In this document: in pieces, positions 1 to 9,298 of the stretch | How positions within the stretch are numbered: the first letter of the stretch is position 1 | How the letters are laid out: every line of letters begins with the position of its first letter | From: Chitinophaga ginsengisoli | GTDB lineage: Bacteria; Bacteroidota; Bacteroidia; Chitinophagales; Chitinophagaceae | Direction of reading: 5' to 3' | DNA: 64,000 bases | NCBI RefSeq assembly: GCF_003014595.1 | Contig: NZ_PYGK01000010.1 | Location: forward strand, 220,983-284,982 | Translations under genes and position numbers: made by a program | The notes under the pieces: model-generated | Database searches by the model: none | What the model was told of the DNA's origin: nothing | What the model saw: the letters and a program-made list of their open reading frames with translations, nothing else

Positions 1-23
1 CCTTCGCAAATAATTATTGAACG

Positions 24-62
24 GCTAAAAAATAAAAAGAACCCTGATAGAGAACCTATCAG
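24..62 (-). terminator. Terminator-like hairpin after LacI-type gene
   Basis: A 7-bp perfect stem (ctgatag at 44-50, ctatcag at 56-62) with a 5-nt loop lies just past the stop of the minus-strand regulator. On the minus strand it is followed by a T-rich tract (complement of the A-rich bases 27-40). Confidence 0.55.
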
Positions 63-80
63 TATATTATAAAAGAAAAA

Positions 81-1106
81 TCACCGTTTCTGAGAAGACT
101 GCCTAAACCGCGTCACAGGATCAAGCACAACCTTCGTCCGCGTCTGCTGACTGACAACACCGTTCCCTTCAATCAATTCCATCAGCAACCGGAACGCCTC
201 CTTCCCCATCTCGACAGTCTGCTGATCAATACTGGATAGACTCGGCGTAATATGCTCATCAAAAGACTCATTTGCAAACCCGATCACCCCAAACGCCCCG
301 GGAATATCTATATGTTTATCTTTCAACTCCTTCACCGCACCCAAAGCCGTAAAATCCTCTACAGCAAAGACAGCATCCGGCGGCTGTGATAAAGAAAGGA
401 AATATTGAATTGCCTGACGACCGGCATGAATAGACACATCTCCAAAAAAGACCAGCTCTTCTTCAACAGGAACACCATTATCAGTTAAAGCAGCCTTATA
501 CCCCTCTAACCGATCCTTGAAGATCTTGAGATGCTGCTGCCCCGCAATATGCGCCACCCGCTGATACCCCTGTTTCAGGAGATGCTCAGTAGCATAGTAC
601 GCACCCTTAAAGTCATCTACGACGACAGAAGGAATATTCAGACTGTCATTCGCACGGTCAAAAAACACCAGCGGTACCCCTCTCTCCTTGATCTCAAGGT
701 AGTGACTGAATTCCATGGTCTCCTTGGCAATAGACGCCAATATCCCATCCACACGGGTGCTCAGGAAGGTCTCGATCGCCTTTTTCTCATACTCCGGCTG
801 CTCATTGGACTGATAAATCAGCACATTGTAACCGTGTTGGTTCGCCATGCTCTCAATACCGTGAACAACGGACCCAAAAAAGTTTATTTCTGCACTGGGA
901 ATGATGACACCGATGATATTGGTGCGCCCCGACCTGAGAGACCAGGCGATCCTATCCCGCCTGTAATTCATTTTTTCCGCAGCAGCCTGCACCAGTTTAC
1001 GTGTTTCTTCACTGGTGCCTTTGCGGTTATTCAGTGCCCGGGATACGGTAGCACCCGTTAAATTCAGCTCTTTAGCGATGTCTGCTATGGTGACTTTGTT
1101 ATTCAA
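81..1106 (-). CDS. LacI-family transcriptional regulator
   Basis: This 341-residue protein has the normal length and layout of LacI/GalR repressors. The N-terminal helix-turn-helix reads VTIADIAKELNLTGATVSRAL (about residues 5-25), followed by the hinge helix region around RIAWSLRSGRTNIIGVI. The remainder is a periplasmic-binding-protein-like sensor domain with the motif VDGILASI near residue 120 and a C-terminal dimer region. In Bacteroidota such proteins commonly control sugar utilisation genes; the ligand cannot be read from sequence. It is divergent from the NagX-like gene at 1250, with a 143-bp shared upstream region, so that gene and the following dehydrogenase are plausible targets. 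A second regulator of almost the same length and family is at 61957. Confidence 0.9.
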   Translation of the reverse strand: MNNKVTIADIAKELNLTGATVSRALNNRKGTSEETRKLVQAAAEKMNYRRDRIAWSLRSGRTNIIGVIIPSAEINFFGSVVHGIESMANQHGYNVLIYQSNEQPEYEKKAIETFLSTRVDGILASIAKETMEFSHYLEIKERGVPLVFFDRANDSLNIPSVVVDDFKGAYYATEHLLKQGYQRVAHIAGQQHLKIFKDRLEGYKAALTDNGVPVEEELVFFGDVSIHAGRQAIQYFLSLSQPPDAVFAVEDFTALGAVKELKDKHIDIPGAFGVIGFANESFDEHITPSLSSIDQQTVEMGKEAFRLLMELIEGNGVVSQQTRTKVVLDPVTRFRQSSQKR

Positions 1107-1249
1107 CCAAGGATTGCTTTATCACTAAAGTTAAAAATTCATTCCGGATACGCCAAAATTTATGACTATGCGTAGTAAAATGGTTGTATTATATTTATAG
1201 ACAACATATTTTACAGGCAACCAATTTCTATTTTTCCAGGTAACTAATT

Positions 1250-2380
1250 ATGACTATGAGCAAAGCAACACCACAGCGCTTTTTACCGCTGGACGTTTTC
1301 AGGGGACTCACCGTATGTTTTATGATCATTGTGAATACGCCGGGATGGGACACGGCCTATTCCATTCTCAACCACGCTAAATGGCATGGTTGTACACCAA
1401 CGGATATGGTATTCCCTTCCTTTCTGTTTGCCGTGGGAAATGCCATGAGCTTCAGCATGCGTAAGTTCGCGGAACTGGACAACACCACCGTGCTGGCCAA
1501 GATCTTCCGCCGTACCATTCTTATTTTTCTGCTGGGTTACCTGATGTACTGGCTGCCCTTTGTACGGCATACAGACACCGGCCTGGAATTTATCCCTATT
1601 TCCGACACCCGTATCCTGGGTGTATTACAACGTATTGCCCTCTGTTACTGCTTTGCCTCCCTGCTGATCCACTACCTGCCTAAAAAGGCGGTATGGGCTG
1701 TGAGCGCATTGTTTCTGCTGGGCTACTGGGCGATCATGTATTTCTTCGGAGATCCGGCAGATCCTTACAGCCTGACCGGCAATGCGGCGATACGCTTTGA
1801 TAAACTGGTACTGGGCGACAGTCACATGTATCATGGGGAAGGCATCGCATTCGACCCCGAGGGACTGTTAAGCACACTTCCGGCGATTGTCAATGTCATT
1901 GCCGGCTACTTTACCGGCCTGTTTATCCAGGAACATGGTAAAACAACCCTGGGCCGTACCCGTCTCTTACAGATGGGTGGACTGCTGATACTGGTGGCAT
2001 TGTGCTGGAATACCATATTCCCAATCAACAAAAAGCTCTGGACCAGCTCCTATGTGCTCTTTACCGTGGGTATAGACCTCTGGATCCTCGCGATACTGAT
2101 CTATATCATTGACATAAAAAAACAGGAACGCTGGACCGGCTTCTTCACCGTATTTGGCAAGAATCCGCTGTTCCTCTATTTACTGTCTGAAGTGCTGGTT
2201 ATTTTCCTCTATTTCTTCCAGGTCGGTGATATGAACGTACACCGCTGGATCAATACCTATATTTTCCAGGCGATACTGCCCGGTAAACCAGGCTCCCTGC
2301 TGTTTGCCCTGCTCTATATGCTACTGTGCTGGTCGGTGGGTAAGATACTTGATAAAAAGCGTATATACATACGTGTTTAA
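1250..2380 (+). CDS. NagX-like (HGSNAT/DUF5009 family) membrane acyltransferase homologue
   Basis: This 376-residue integral membrane protein belongs to the family that includes bacterial NagX and animal heparan-alpha-glucosaminide N-acetyltransferase. The diagnostic N-terminus is present: RFLPLDVFRGLTVCFMIIVN in the first helix, then the TDMVFPSFLFAVGNAM segment. About ten hydrophobic helices follow, with conserved stretches ILGVLQRIALCY and GKNPLFLYLLSE. Family members act on or near the cytoplasmic membrane on amino sugars, but the bacterial biochemistry is poorly defined. The start at 1250 is followed two codons later by another ATG (1256), and either could be used. It sits alone on the plus strand, 82 bp before a short-chain dehydrogenase, and diverges from the LacI-type regulator. 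Confidence 0.85.
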   Translation: MTMSKATPQRFLPLDVFRGLTVCFMIIVNTPGWDTAYSILNHAKWHGCTPTDMVFPSFLFAVGNAMSFSMRKFAELDNTTVLAKIFRRTILIFLLGYLMYWLPFVRHTDTGLEFIPISDTRILGVLQRIALCYCFASLLIHYLPKKAVWAVSALFLLGYWAIMYFFGDPADPYSLTGNAAIRFDKLVLGDSHMYHGEGIAFDPEGLLSTLPAIVNVIAGYFTGLFIQEHGKTTLGRTRLLQMGGLLILVALCWNTIFPINKKLWTSSYVLFTVGIDLWILAILIYIIDIKKQERWTGFFTVFGKNPLFLYLLSEVLVIFLYFFQVGDMNVHRWINTYIFQAILPGKPGSLLFALLYMLLCWSVGKILDKKRIYIRV

Positions 2381-2462
2381 GTCAGGATGTCCTATCTTAG
2401 CTAATAAATTAAATAACAACGGCTTTTGCAGATCATTGTGTAATTATTAGTTATCTATTAGT

Positions 2463-3248
2463 ATGGAACTATCGTTAAAGGGGAAAACCGCCGTTATCTG
2501 TGGAAGCACTCAGGGTATAGGATTGGCAACAGCACGCGAATTGGCAGCGTTGGGCGCAGAGTGCATCCTGCTGGCCAGGAACAGGGAATCGTTGAAAGCC
2601 GTTGTGCCTACACTGGCAACCGATCACTTACAGGAGCACAGTTACAAAGTAGCTGACTTCCGTGACACACAGCAGGTAGAACAGACCATCCAGCATATTA
2701 CTGAAAGCAAAACAGTACATATCCTGGTGAACAATACCAGCGGCCCAAAAACAGGACCTATAATGGAAGCTGATATACACGAATTTACAGATGCCTTCCA
2801 GCAACATCTGGTCATCAATCATATACTTGTACAAGCTGTCATAGCCGGCATGACCGCCGCCGGCTATGGCCGCATTATCAATGTCATTTCGACATCAGTA
2901 AAAACACCACTCAAAAACCTGGGTGTATCCAATACCATCCGGGCAGCCGTGGCCAACTGGGCAAAAACGATGGCCAGCGAACTGGCGCCCTATGGCATTA
3001 CAGTGAACAATGTCCTGCCCGGCACAACCAATACCGCCCGACTGCAGAGCATCCTGGAACAGAATGCCGCCCGGCGCAATACCGCCATTACTACCATCGA
3101 AGAAGAATTGCTGAACGAAATACCCATGAAACGGTTTGCAGATCCGAAAGAGATTGCTGCAGCTGCTGCTTTCCTGGCCACACCTGCAGCCGGTTACATA
3201 ACCGGCACCAGCCTCTGTGTAGATGGAGGGAAAACACCTGTGCTATAA
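2463..3248 (+). CDS. Short-chain dehydrogenase/reductase with non-canonical active site
   Basis: This 261-residue protein has the Rossmann fold of classical SDR enzymes. The cofactor loop GSTQGIG is at residues 14-20, an NNTSG version of the NNAG motif lies near 93, and the C-terminal LCVDGG ending is typical of FabG-like proteins. The catalytic Tyr-x-x-x-Lys is missing. Where it should be, the protein has Ser156 and Arg160 (in VSNTIRAAV), while the following AKTMASELAPYGITVN helix is normal. I recall this S/R pattern in a divergent FabG-like subgroup, so it is probably a genuine variant rather than damage. Substrate is unknown. It may be co-transcribed with the NagX-like gene 82 bp upstream. 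Confidence 0.88.
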   Translation: MELSLKGKTAVICGSTQGIGLATARELAALGAECILLARNRESLKAVVPTLATDHLQEHSYKVADFRDTQQVEQTIQHITESKTVHILVNNTSGPKTGPIMEADIHEFTDAFQQHLVINHILVQAVIAGMTAAGYGRIINVISTSVKTPLKNLGVSNTIRAAVANWAKTMASELAPYGITVNNVLPGTTNTARLQSILEQNAARRNTAITTIEEELLNEIPMKRFADPKEIAAAAAFLATPAAGYITGTSLCVDGGKTPVL

Positions 3249-3326
3249 ACTTCATATCAGTCTCACGACATTTCATGTGAGATATCCAACCTGAGAACAT
3301 AACAAACAAGATCTTATAAAATGTAA

Positions 3327-3350
3327 AGGCCCCGGCGAAAACCGGGGCCT
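3327..3350 (+). terminator. GC-rich hairpin after dehydrogenase
   Basis: A perfect 9-bp stem (aggccccgg, ccggggcct) with a 6-nt loop lies 79 bp past the dehydrogenase stop, with a short T run about 10 bp after it. It probably ends plus-strand transcription. Confidence 0.6.
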
Positions 3351-3457
3351 AATTCATCACTTTTTACTATTACAAATTGAACAAGTGTGTATCTGATTTT
3401 ACAAAACTCCACATTCCTGAATCATTCTGTAAAGCAAAAACGGAAATTCATTTACGC

Positions 3458-3482
3458 AAGCGGGAAAACTGTCCCGCTTTTA
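3458..3482. terminator. Hairpin between convergent dehydrogenase and susD
   Basis: An 8-bp perfect stem (aagcggga at 3458-3465, tcccgctt at 3472-3479) with a 6-nt loop lies 2 bp from the susD stop codon. It has a short T run on the plus side and could stop transcription in both directions. Confidence 0.5.
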
Positions 3483-3484
3483 TG

Positions 3485-4918
3485 TTACTCCTTGTCAAAC
3501 CATAAACGGGTAGTCAGCTGATCAGCGCCCTGATTGGCCACAGCTTTCTTATAATTAACCCCGTTCAAAGCCTGTTCAGAAGATGGATAAGTCAATCTCA
3601 GTGGCATCTTGCCTGCACCAAGTGCACCGGTATATGCCGGTGTCAGTTTAGGATAGTCCAGCCTACGCCATTCTGCAAAACCTTCCAGCCCGTCTCCAAA
3701 CAGTGCCAGCCATTTCTGGTCACCGATGGATTGCTTGTAGTTAGCAGGATTGTATATTACGGAAGGCTGCGCCAAGTAAGCTGCTACATTCAGGTCGCTT
3801 ACATTGTACTGCTTCAGTGAAGCGGTAACTGCCTTTGTGTACAGCGTAGCTGCATCACCGGATAATAATCCAACCTGCGCGGCTTCAGCCCTGATGAACC
3901 ACAGTTCAGCTGCATTGAACAATACTGCAGGAGCCTGAGTAGCCGTGAATACTGCACCAACATCAGAAGTCTTATACAGCCCCAGACGGCCTGCAGAATC
4001 TGTACGCAAACCATTCGTAACACCTATGATCTTATTGGTATCTCTTGGCAGCGCACAATAGATAGTCAGACGCGGATCATTCAATGCATTCAGTTTATCT
4101 ACCACACTCTTACTGATCCTGTAGTCGTTACGGTTTTCCCTGTTCTTTGCTACCGGGTTCTGATTAGGAGATGCCTGATAAATCAGTTGCGCATTATCTA
4201 AGTTGTCAATGATCAGGTTATTATCGTCAGCACCTATTTCATCAAATACTGCTTTCGCCGCAGCAAATTCTTTGTCGGAAATACGGAGTGCAATACGTAG
4301 TCTTAAAGAGTTGGCGAACTTCTTCCAACGCTGCATCTTTCCGTTGTACAGGATATCGCCTGCAATAGGATTATCTGACGTAGAGATCAGTCCTACCGCT
4401 GTTTTCAGTTCTGCCAGCAGGCCTAAATAAACATCACGCTGTGCATCATATTCAGGCGTCAGGTACTGTTCGATCTGCGAAGTCTGCTTATAAGGCACAT
4501 CGCCATACAGGTCTGTCAATACCTGGAAGATCCATGAACGCATAATGATACCTACCGCCTTATAGTTAGGATTATGCAGGGTATCACCCAGCTGTATCAG
4601 TTTGGTAAAATCGGATACGCCCTGTGCATAGAAGTTATTCCATACCGCCTGGATACTGGTAGCCGCAGGCACATACCTGTCGGGATCAGTATACTGGATC
4701 TTGGCCCAGTACTGTACGTACAGCAGACTGGTTTCCATAGAAGCGTCAGTACCCCAGTAAGTATCCACATTGGCTTTGATACCATTGGTCAGCAGGTAGT
4801 CCGGCTGTACTGATTCAGATTCGTTCGGGTTCTTGTTAATGTCTTCCAGCTGTTTCGTGCAACTGCTGAAGATCACTGCTGCACCTGCCAGACCCAATAT
4901 ATATTTAACTAATTTCAT
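3485..4918 (-). CDS. SusD/RagB-like outer-membrane lipoprotein (SusD-like_2 type)
   Basis: This is the surface ligand-binding lipoprotein partner of the SusC channel just upstream. The chosen start at 4918 gives a clean lipoprotein signal, MKLVKYILGLAG...FSSC, with the acylated Cys at about residue 20. A start 24 bp further upstream (4942) is open but adds an unlikely extension. The mature part begins LEDINKNPNESESVQPDYLL, typical of the SusD-like_2 subgroup, and continues with the tetratricopeptide-rich fold (RSWIFQVLTDLYGDVPY, FNAAELWFIRAEAA). The C-terminal part has FAEWRRLDYP, seen in many SusD proteins. Length of about 477 residues is normal. It follows susC by 23 bp, so the two are one transcript. 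The ligand cannot be deduced; a neighbouring GH92 mannosidase hints at mannose-containing glycans. Confidence 0.92.
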   Translation of the reverse strand: MKLVKYILGLAGAAVIFSSCTKQLEDINKNPNESESVQPDYLLTNGIKANVDTYWGTDASMETSLLYVQYWAKIQYTDPDRYVPAATSIQAVWNNFYAQGVSDFTKLIQLGDTLHNPNYKAVGIIMRSWIFQVLTDLYGDVPYKQTSQIEQYLTPEYDAQRDVYLGLLAELKTAVGLISTSDNPIAGDILYNGKMQRWKKFANSLRLRIALRISDKEFAAAKAVFDEIGADDNNLIIDNLDNAQLIYQASPNQNPVAKNRENRNDYRISKSVVDKLNALNDPRLTIYCALPRDTNKIIGVTNGLRTDSAGRLGLYKTSDVGAVFTATQAPAVLFNAAELWFIRAEAAQVGLLSGDAATLYTKAVTASLKQYNVSDLNVAAYLAQPSVIYNPANYKQSIGDQKWLALFGDGLEGFAEWRRLDYPKLTPAYTGALGAGKMPLRLTYPSSEQALNGVNYKKAVANQGADQLTTRLWFDKE

Positions 4919-4941
4919 GATTGCTACGTTTAAACTGTTCA

Positions 4942-7900
4942 TTAAAAGGATACCCTCAGGTTAAGACCGATGCTACGCGTTGTCGGGATCTGTAAGGTTT
5001 CAAGACCTTGTCCGTTACCAGTGTTGAACGCTGTTTCAGGATCGATGTTTGGCACCTTCTTGTCGATATAAAAGAGGTTACGTCCGGTTACAGTCAGGTT
5101 CACCGCCTGCAAGCCCCATCTGTGGATCAGCTCCTGTGGCAGCGCATATCCCAGTCTTACTTCACGCAGTTTGATGAAAGAAGCACTATATACACTTGTT
5201 TCATTCAGGGAAGAGCTATACACAGATTTGTAATAGGTCTGCGCAGATACCACCTGCTCATTCTTTTTACCATCAGCAGTTACACCATCGAAGACCATAC
5301 CGTCATGATATACGGTCTCTCCGTTCGGCGTTGCTGCATTATGATCTGCCAGACGTATCGCGGTAGTACCCGAATTGTTAGCATAGTAATAAGGAAGACC
5401 GCCATGTTCTGCATCACGACCCGGCAAACTTGCAGCCAGTACGCCTGTATAGATACCGGTATAATTGGTACCTGACCAGATCTGACCACCCTGTCTTGTA
5501 TCGATCAGGAAACCGACTGTGAATCCTTTAAAGGAGAAGTTGTTGTTCACACTACCAGTCCATTTCGGAGTAAAGTAACCCAGCACTTTTTTATCGCTAG
5601 CGATCTGCGGCGTACCAGCAGAAGGACCAGTTTCATTTACCAATACACGTCCCTGTGCATCGCGGTTGTAGGCTTTACCATACAGGGCGCCATAACGCTT
5701 TCCTTTGCTGGCCAGTACCTGGATGTTGCCGGAACTACCCAGTACATAATCATTCAGGAAACCTTCTTTATCCAGTTCAATTACTTTACTGATGTTCTTC
5801 GCATAGTTGAAGTTGATGTCCCAACGGAAACCGGAAGCCGTTGTTATTGGAGTTCCTCCTAAGGTTACTTCCACACCATGGTTGTTGATCTTACCCGCGT
5901 TCAGCAGTTTTTTCAGATAACCGGTAGTGGCGCTTACATCAGCCAGCAATATCTGGTTGTAACTGCTGGATGTATAATAGGTCACATCGGCATGGATCCG
6001 GTCTTTAAGGAAGCTTGCTTCCAGCCCTACTTCCGACGCTTTGGTGATCTCAGGTTTCAGGTCTTTCTTCAGGAATTTATCATTCACTGTCAGCAGCGGA
6101 TTGCTACCGAAAGGCTGGCTGAAAGGATAAGTATTGATCAGCTGATAAGGATCTGCATCTTTACCTACCTGTGCCCATCCACCTCTGATCTTCAGGGAAG
6201 ACAGCACGTCGCCTTTGATACCCAGTGCATCACTCAGTACCACAGCAGCGTTCACGGAAGGATAGAAATAAGAGTTGTTTGCAGCAGGCAATGTAGAAGA
6301 GCGGTCGTTACGTGCGGTAACGTTCAGGTATGCCCAGTCCCTGAAGCTCAGCTGTGCAGATGCAAATGCACTATATACTCTCAGTTTGGAGAAATAGCTG
6401 GTAGAGATCAATGGGTCCCTGGAGTTGTTCAGGGTATACACATCTTTCACTGCCAGTTTAGGCGCCTGCTGATAGTTCTGCTCGAACTGGTTGGTACGCT
6501 CGTTGGCACCGATCAATCCGTCAATGGAGAAGTCGCTGTTCAGTTTCTTCTTCGCATTCAGTGTAAACTCGATATTGGTTTCTGTTACCAGGTAGTTATC
6601 CTCTGTATAGGAACCGAATGGAGTACCATTGGTATAGAATGCTACTTTGTATTTGCGCTTGTCGTTGTAAGTATCTGTACCTACGCGCAGATTGGCAGAG
6701 AGCCAGTTGGTGATATCGTAAGAGAGACGGGCATTTCCGAAGAAGCGGTTACGCACCTGTCCTACCGTGTTTTCGTTCTGGATCCAGTAAGGATTGCTGT
6801 AATAGCTGTGGTTCCAGTTGTAGTCTGTACCATCAGCGTTCTTGTAGTTACGCAGCAGTTTCGTGTCTACCTGACGGCCAAACCAGATAAACTGCAGGGT
6901 CACACTGTTACCGCGACGGCCATCCACACCGGGAAGGTTGTCTGCCCCGCCCCTGGTATAGTTGGCGAATGTGCTCAGGGTCAGTTTAGGTGCGATACGG
7001 TAGGTACTGTTCAGTGTAAATGAGTTACGGGTGATGCCTGTATTAGGCAGGATACCAGTCTGTTTGGTATTATTAAAAGAGAAGCGGTAATCCAGTTTCT
7101 CGTTGCTGCCGCCAACAGATAAACCATTGTTCAGCGTATAACCTGTTTCATAGAAGTCTCTCACGTTATCAGGATGCGCCACAAAAGGAGCCGGCTGACC
7201 GTTAGAGAAGAACTGAGGTATCAGACGGCCATCCATTTTCGGTCCCCAGCTTTCATCTGTACCATCATTCAATCCACCGCCTTTACCATCTACGTAGGAG
7301 AACTGTCCGCCGGAACCCTGTCCGTATACATCCTGGAATTTAGGCAGTACCAGCAGGCTCTCGAAGGTAGCGCTGGAGTTTACGGTAATACCCAGGCCTT
7401 TGGCGCCTTTACCGGTTTTGGTTTTGATCACCAGTACACCGGCCGCTGCACGTGAACCGTACAAAGCCGCAGCATTGGGGCCTTTCAGTACGTTCAGCGA
7501 CTCAATATCGTCCGGGTTCAGGTCGGAGATTGCGTTGGCAAAGTCACGGCCTGTACCGATACCCAGCTGACTGTTATCTACCGGCACACCATCTATAATG
7601 AACAGTGGCTGGTTGTTACCTGCTATCGAAGTTTCACCTCGGATGATGATACGGGAAGACCCCAGGTTACCCTGGCTATTGGTCACCGTTACACCGGCGA
7701 TCTTACCTGCCAGCGCATTTACCAGGTTGGTTTCTTTGGCTTCTGCGATGTCTTTCGACTTCAGCTCCTGTACCGCATAACCGAGGGAACGTTTTTCCCT
7801 GGAGATGCCCAGCGCTGTTACCACTACCTCATTCAGGCGGCTCTCTGCACTTTCAAGTGCAATATTGATCACCTTACCTGTACCCACTACCTGGTCTATG

Positions 7901-8148
7901 GGATTATAACCTATGAAAGAGAAATGAAGTGTATCAGTTGGTTTTGCTGTGATGCTGAACTTACCATCAGCATCTGTGTTTGTACCACGGTTAGTTCCCT
8001 TGATAGTAACGATCGCACCTGGAATACGCTGTGCATCGGAGCGGGAAGTAACAACACCGGATACCTTGTTATCCTGCGCCTGCGCCCACTGGAGGCCCAG
8101 TACCAGGAACAGCAGTATGCCAGCTGTTGTTTTTAAATGTTTGATCAT
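4942..8148 (-). CDS. SusC/RagA-family TonB-dependent outer-membrane transporter
   Basis: This protein of about 1068 residues imports bound ligand across the outer membrane, driven by TonB. The start at 8148 gives the signal peptide MIKHLKTTAGILLFLVLGLQ...AQAQ; a more distal ATG at 8211 would add 21 unlikely residues. A carboxypeptidase-regulatory-like beta domain follows (VSGVVTSRSDAQRIPGAIVT). Next come the plug domain with the SusC signature (LAGKIAGVTVTNSQGNLG, then PLFIIDGVPVDN) and a long beta-barrel ending in SIGLNLRVSF with a terminal Phe. There is no extra N-terminal sigma-regulator (STN) domain. A strong promoter match lies at 8420-8450, giving a leader of about 265 nt. susD follows directly. 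Confidence 0.95.
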   Translation of the reverse strand: MIKHLKTTAGILLFLVLGLQWAQAQDNKVSGVVTSRSDAQRIPGAIVTIKGTNRGTNTDADGKFSITAKPTDTLHFSFIGYNPIDQVVGTGKVINIALESAESRLNEVVVTALGISREKRSLGYAVQELKSKDIAEAKETNLVNALAGKIAGVTVTNSQGNLGSSRIIIRGETSIAGNNQPLFIIDGVPVDNSQLGIGTGRDFANAISDLNPDDIESLNVLKGPNAAALYGSRAAAGVLVIKTKTGKGAKGLGITVNSSATFESLLVLPKFQDVYGQGSGGQFSYVDGKGGGLNDGTDESWGPKMDGRLIPQFFSNGQPAPFVAHPDNVRDFYETGYTLNNGLSVGGSNEKLDYRFSFNNTKQTGILPNTGITRNSFTLNSTYRIAPKLTLSTFANYTRGGADNLPGVDGRRGNSVTLQFIWFGRQVDTKLLRNYKNADGTDYNWNHSYYSNPYWIQNENTVGQVRNRFFGNARLSYDITNWLSANLRVGTDTYNDKRKYKVAFYTNGTPFGSYTEDNYLVTETNIEFTLNAKKKLNSDFSIDGLIGANERTNQFEQNYQQAPKLAVKDVYTLNNSRDPLISTSYFSKLRVYSAFASAQLSFRDWAYLNVTARNDRSSTLPAANNSYFYPSVNAAVVLSDALGIKGDVLSSLKIRGGWAQVGKDADPYQLINTYPFSQPFGSNPLLTVNDKFLKKDLKPEITKASEVGLEASFLKDRIHADVTYYTSSSYNQILLADVSATTGYLKKLLNAGKINNHGVEVTLGGTPITTASGFRWDINFNYAKNISKVIELDKEGFLNDYVLGSSGNIQVLASKGKRYGALYGKAYNRDAQGRVLVNETGPSAGTPQIASDKKVLGYFTPKWTGSVNNNFSFKGFTVGFLIDTRQGGQIWSGTNYTGIYTGVLAASLPGRDAEHGGLPYYYANNSGTTAIRLADHNAATPNGETVYHDGMVFDGVTADGKKNEQVVSAQTYYKSVYSSSLNETSVYSASFIKLREVRLGYALPQELIHRWGLQAVNLTVTGRNLFYIDKKVPNIDPETAFNTGNGQGLETLQIPTTRSIGLNLRVSF

Positions 8149-8419
8149 TGTATCAGATTTACGGATTGATTTAAGAATGAATGCTGATCTGTTCAGGCAA
8201 AAGAAGCCCATCTGCCGGACGACCCGCAGTTACGACGATTCGATTGTTACTGTTATTTAATTATCTGAAAACTGGTTTTACATGCACATGTAAGAAGAAC
8301 AATGCATGCCGGTATAGCACCGGGACATGGTTTCGGCTGATTTACTACAGACTTCTGCTGCTGTACCCTGATTGAACATATAGGCAATGACCATTTAATT
8401 GTTGGCTTTATTTCAGCGC

Positions 8420-8450
8420 CAAAATTAACATATATTTAGTAACCTACAAA
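8420..8450 (-). promoter_or_regulatory. Bacteroidota-type promoter for susCD
   Basis: On the minus strand the sequence reads TTTG (8450-8447), 19 bases, then TAATTTTG (8427-8420). This matches the Bacteroidota -33/-7 consensus TTTG-N19-TAnnTTTG exactly. Transcription would start near 8413, about 265 nt before the susC start codon. Confidence 0.7.
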
Positions 8451-8522
8451 ACAAGTAGACTAAATAGGCTGAATAATACTCACATTTGTTTAAATACTAT
8501 CAACAGAAGGAGAAATAAGTAT

Positions 8523-9290
8523 CTATTGCTCTTCTCCAGGCAATAATCCTGCATCCTGGAGCTGTTTTTTCACCGCAGGATTCGTACCGTATTTAGATAT
8601 GGGGCTCTTCAGATTCTTCGCGTCGAGGGTGAAGGGGTTAAATTTATCGCGGAATGCTTCTGCAAAGGCATTGCCATATATCAGGTTCATCCAGCTATAA
8701 TAAGGCTCATACCTGCCGTATCCCCGGTACTGCCAGAACTGGTCCATCTGTTTGGTAAATTGTTCCAGGCCGGCGCTGAACTCTTGTTCAGTAGCCTTTG
8801 TAATAGGAGGTTTCCGCTTCAGCACATCCAGCTGCTCCTTCTTATAGAGCGTGATACTGAAATGGGAACCGGTATCCTTTTTAATGGCAAGCAGCGCTTC
8901 CTGCATGGTCTTATAGCCATTGTCCACACCATCTGCACAAAACATTACCAGGGAATCCTGTCGCTTGAAATATTTGAAGGTCGTACAGAAATAGAGGTTG
9001 TCGTCCGACAAATGGATCGTATACATCCTGCCATTATCAAAGACCCGCTTTATCTCCAGGTGCTCTGCCCCGCCGCCCCTGCCGGACGCCCCTGCTAACT
9101 TTACCTGCCGGGATGGACCACCTGTGGTTTCCACCACCAGTTCGTCATCATCGATCTTCAGATGGCAAACAGGCGTATTGCCGGTAGTGAAAGTATACCA
9201 GTCCCCCTTCTGTGCGAATACGGGAGAGATCAGCATGCATAATATAAAAAGACAGCAGCCGCTAAGAGACAAGGATCGCATAACGTTCAT
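8523..9290 (-). CDS. Secreted protein of unknown function
   Basis: I do not recognise this 255-residue protein. It begins with a signal peptide (MNVMRSLSLSGCCLFILCML...VFAQ, cleavage near residue 27). The mature part is first beta-rich (HLKIDDDELVVETTGG, MYTIHLSDDNLYFCTTF), then alpha-helical with a Trp/Tyr-rich stretch (QFWQYRGYGRYEPYYSWMN) before a charged tail. There are no catalytic motifs I can name. It starts 8 bp after the amidase stop codon, so the two are very likely co-transcribed and both act outside the cytoplasm. Cell-wall or envelope work is a guess from that context. Confidence 0.75.
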   Translation of the reverse strand: MNVMRSLSLSGCCLFILCMLISPVFAQKGDWYTFTTGNTPVCHLKIDDDELVVETTGGPSRQVKLAGASGRGGGAEHLEIKRVFDNGRMYTIHLSDDNLYFCTTFKYFKRQDSLVMFCADGVDNGYKTMQEALLAIKKDTGSHFSITLYKKEQLDVLKRKPPITKATEQEFSAGLEQFTKQMDQFWQYRGYGRYEPYYSWMNLIYGNAFAEAFRDKFNPFTLDAKNLKSPISKYGTNPAVKKQLQDAGLLPGEEQ

Positions 9291-9298
9291 TAAAAAGG

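Noticed and set aside
5878..7023. Long plus-strand open frame (381 codons) opposite susC
   Set aside because: It is antisense to a well-supported SusC gene, has no recognisable domain, and its composition is that of a shadow frame.
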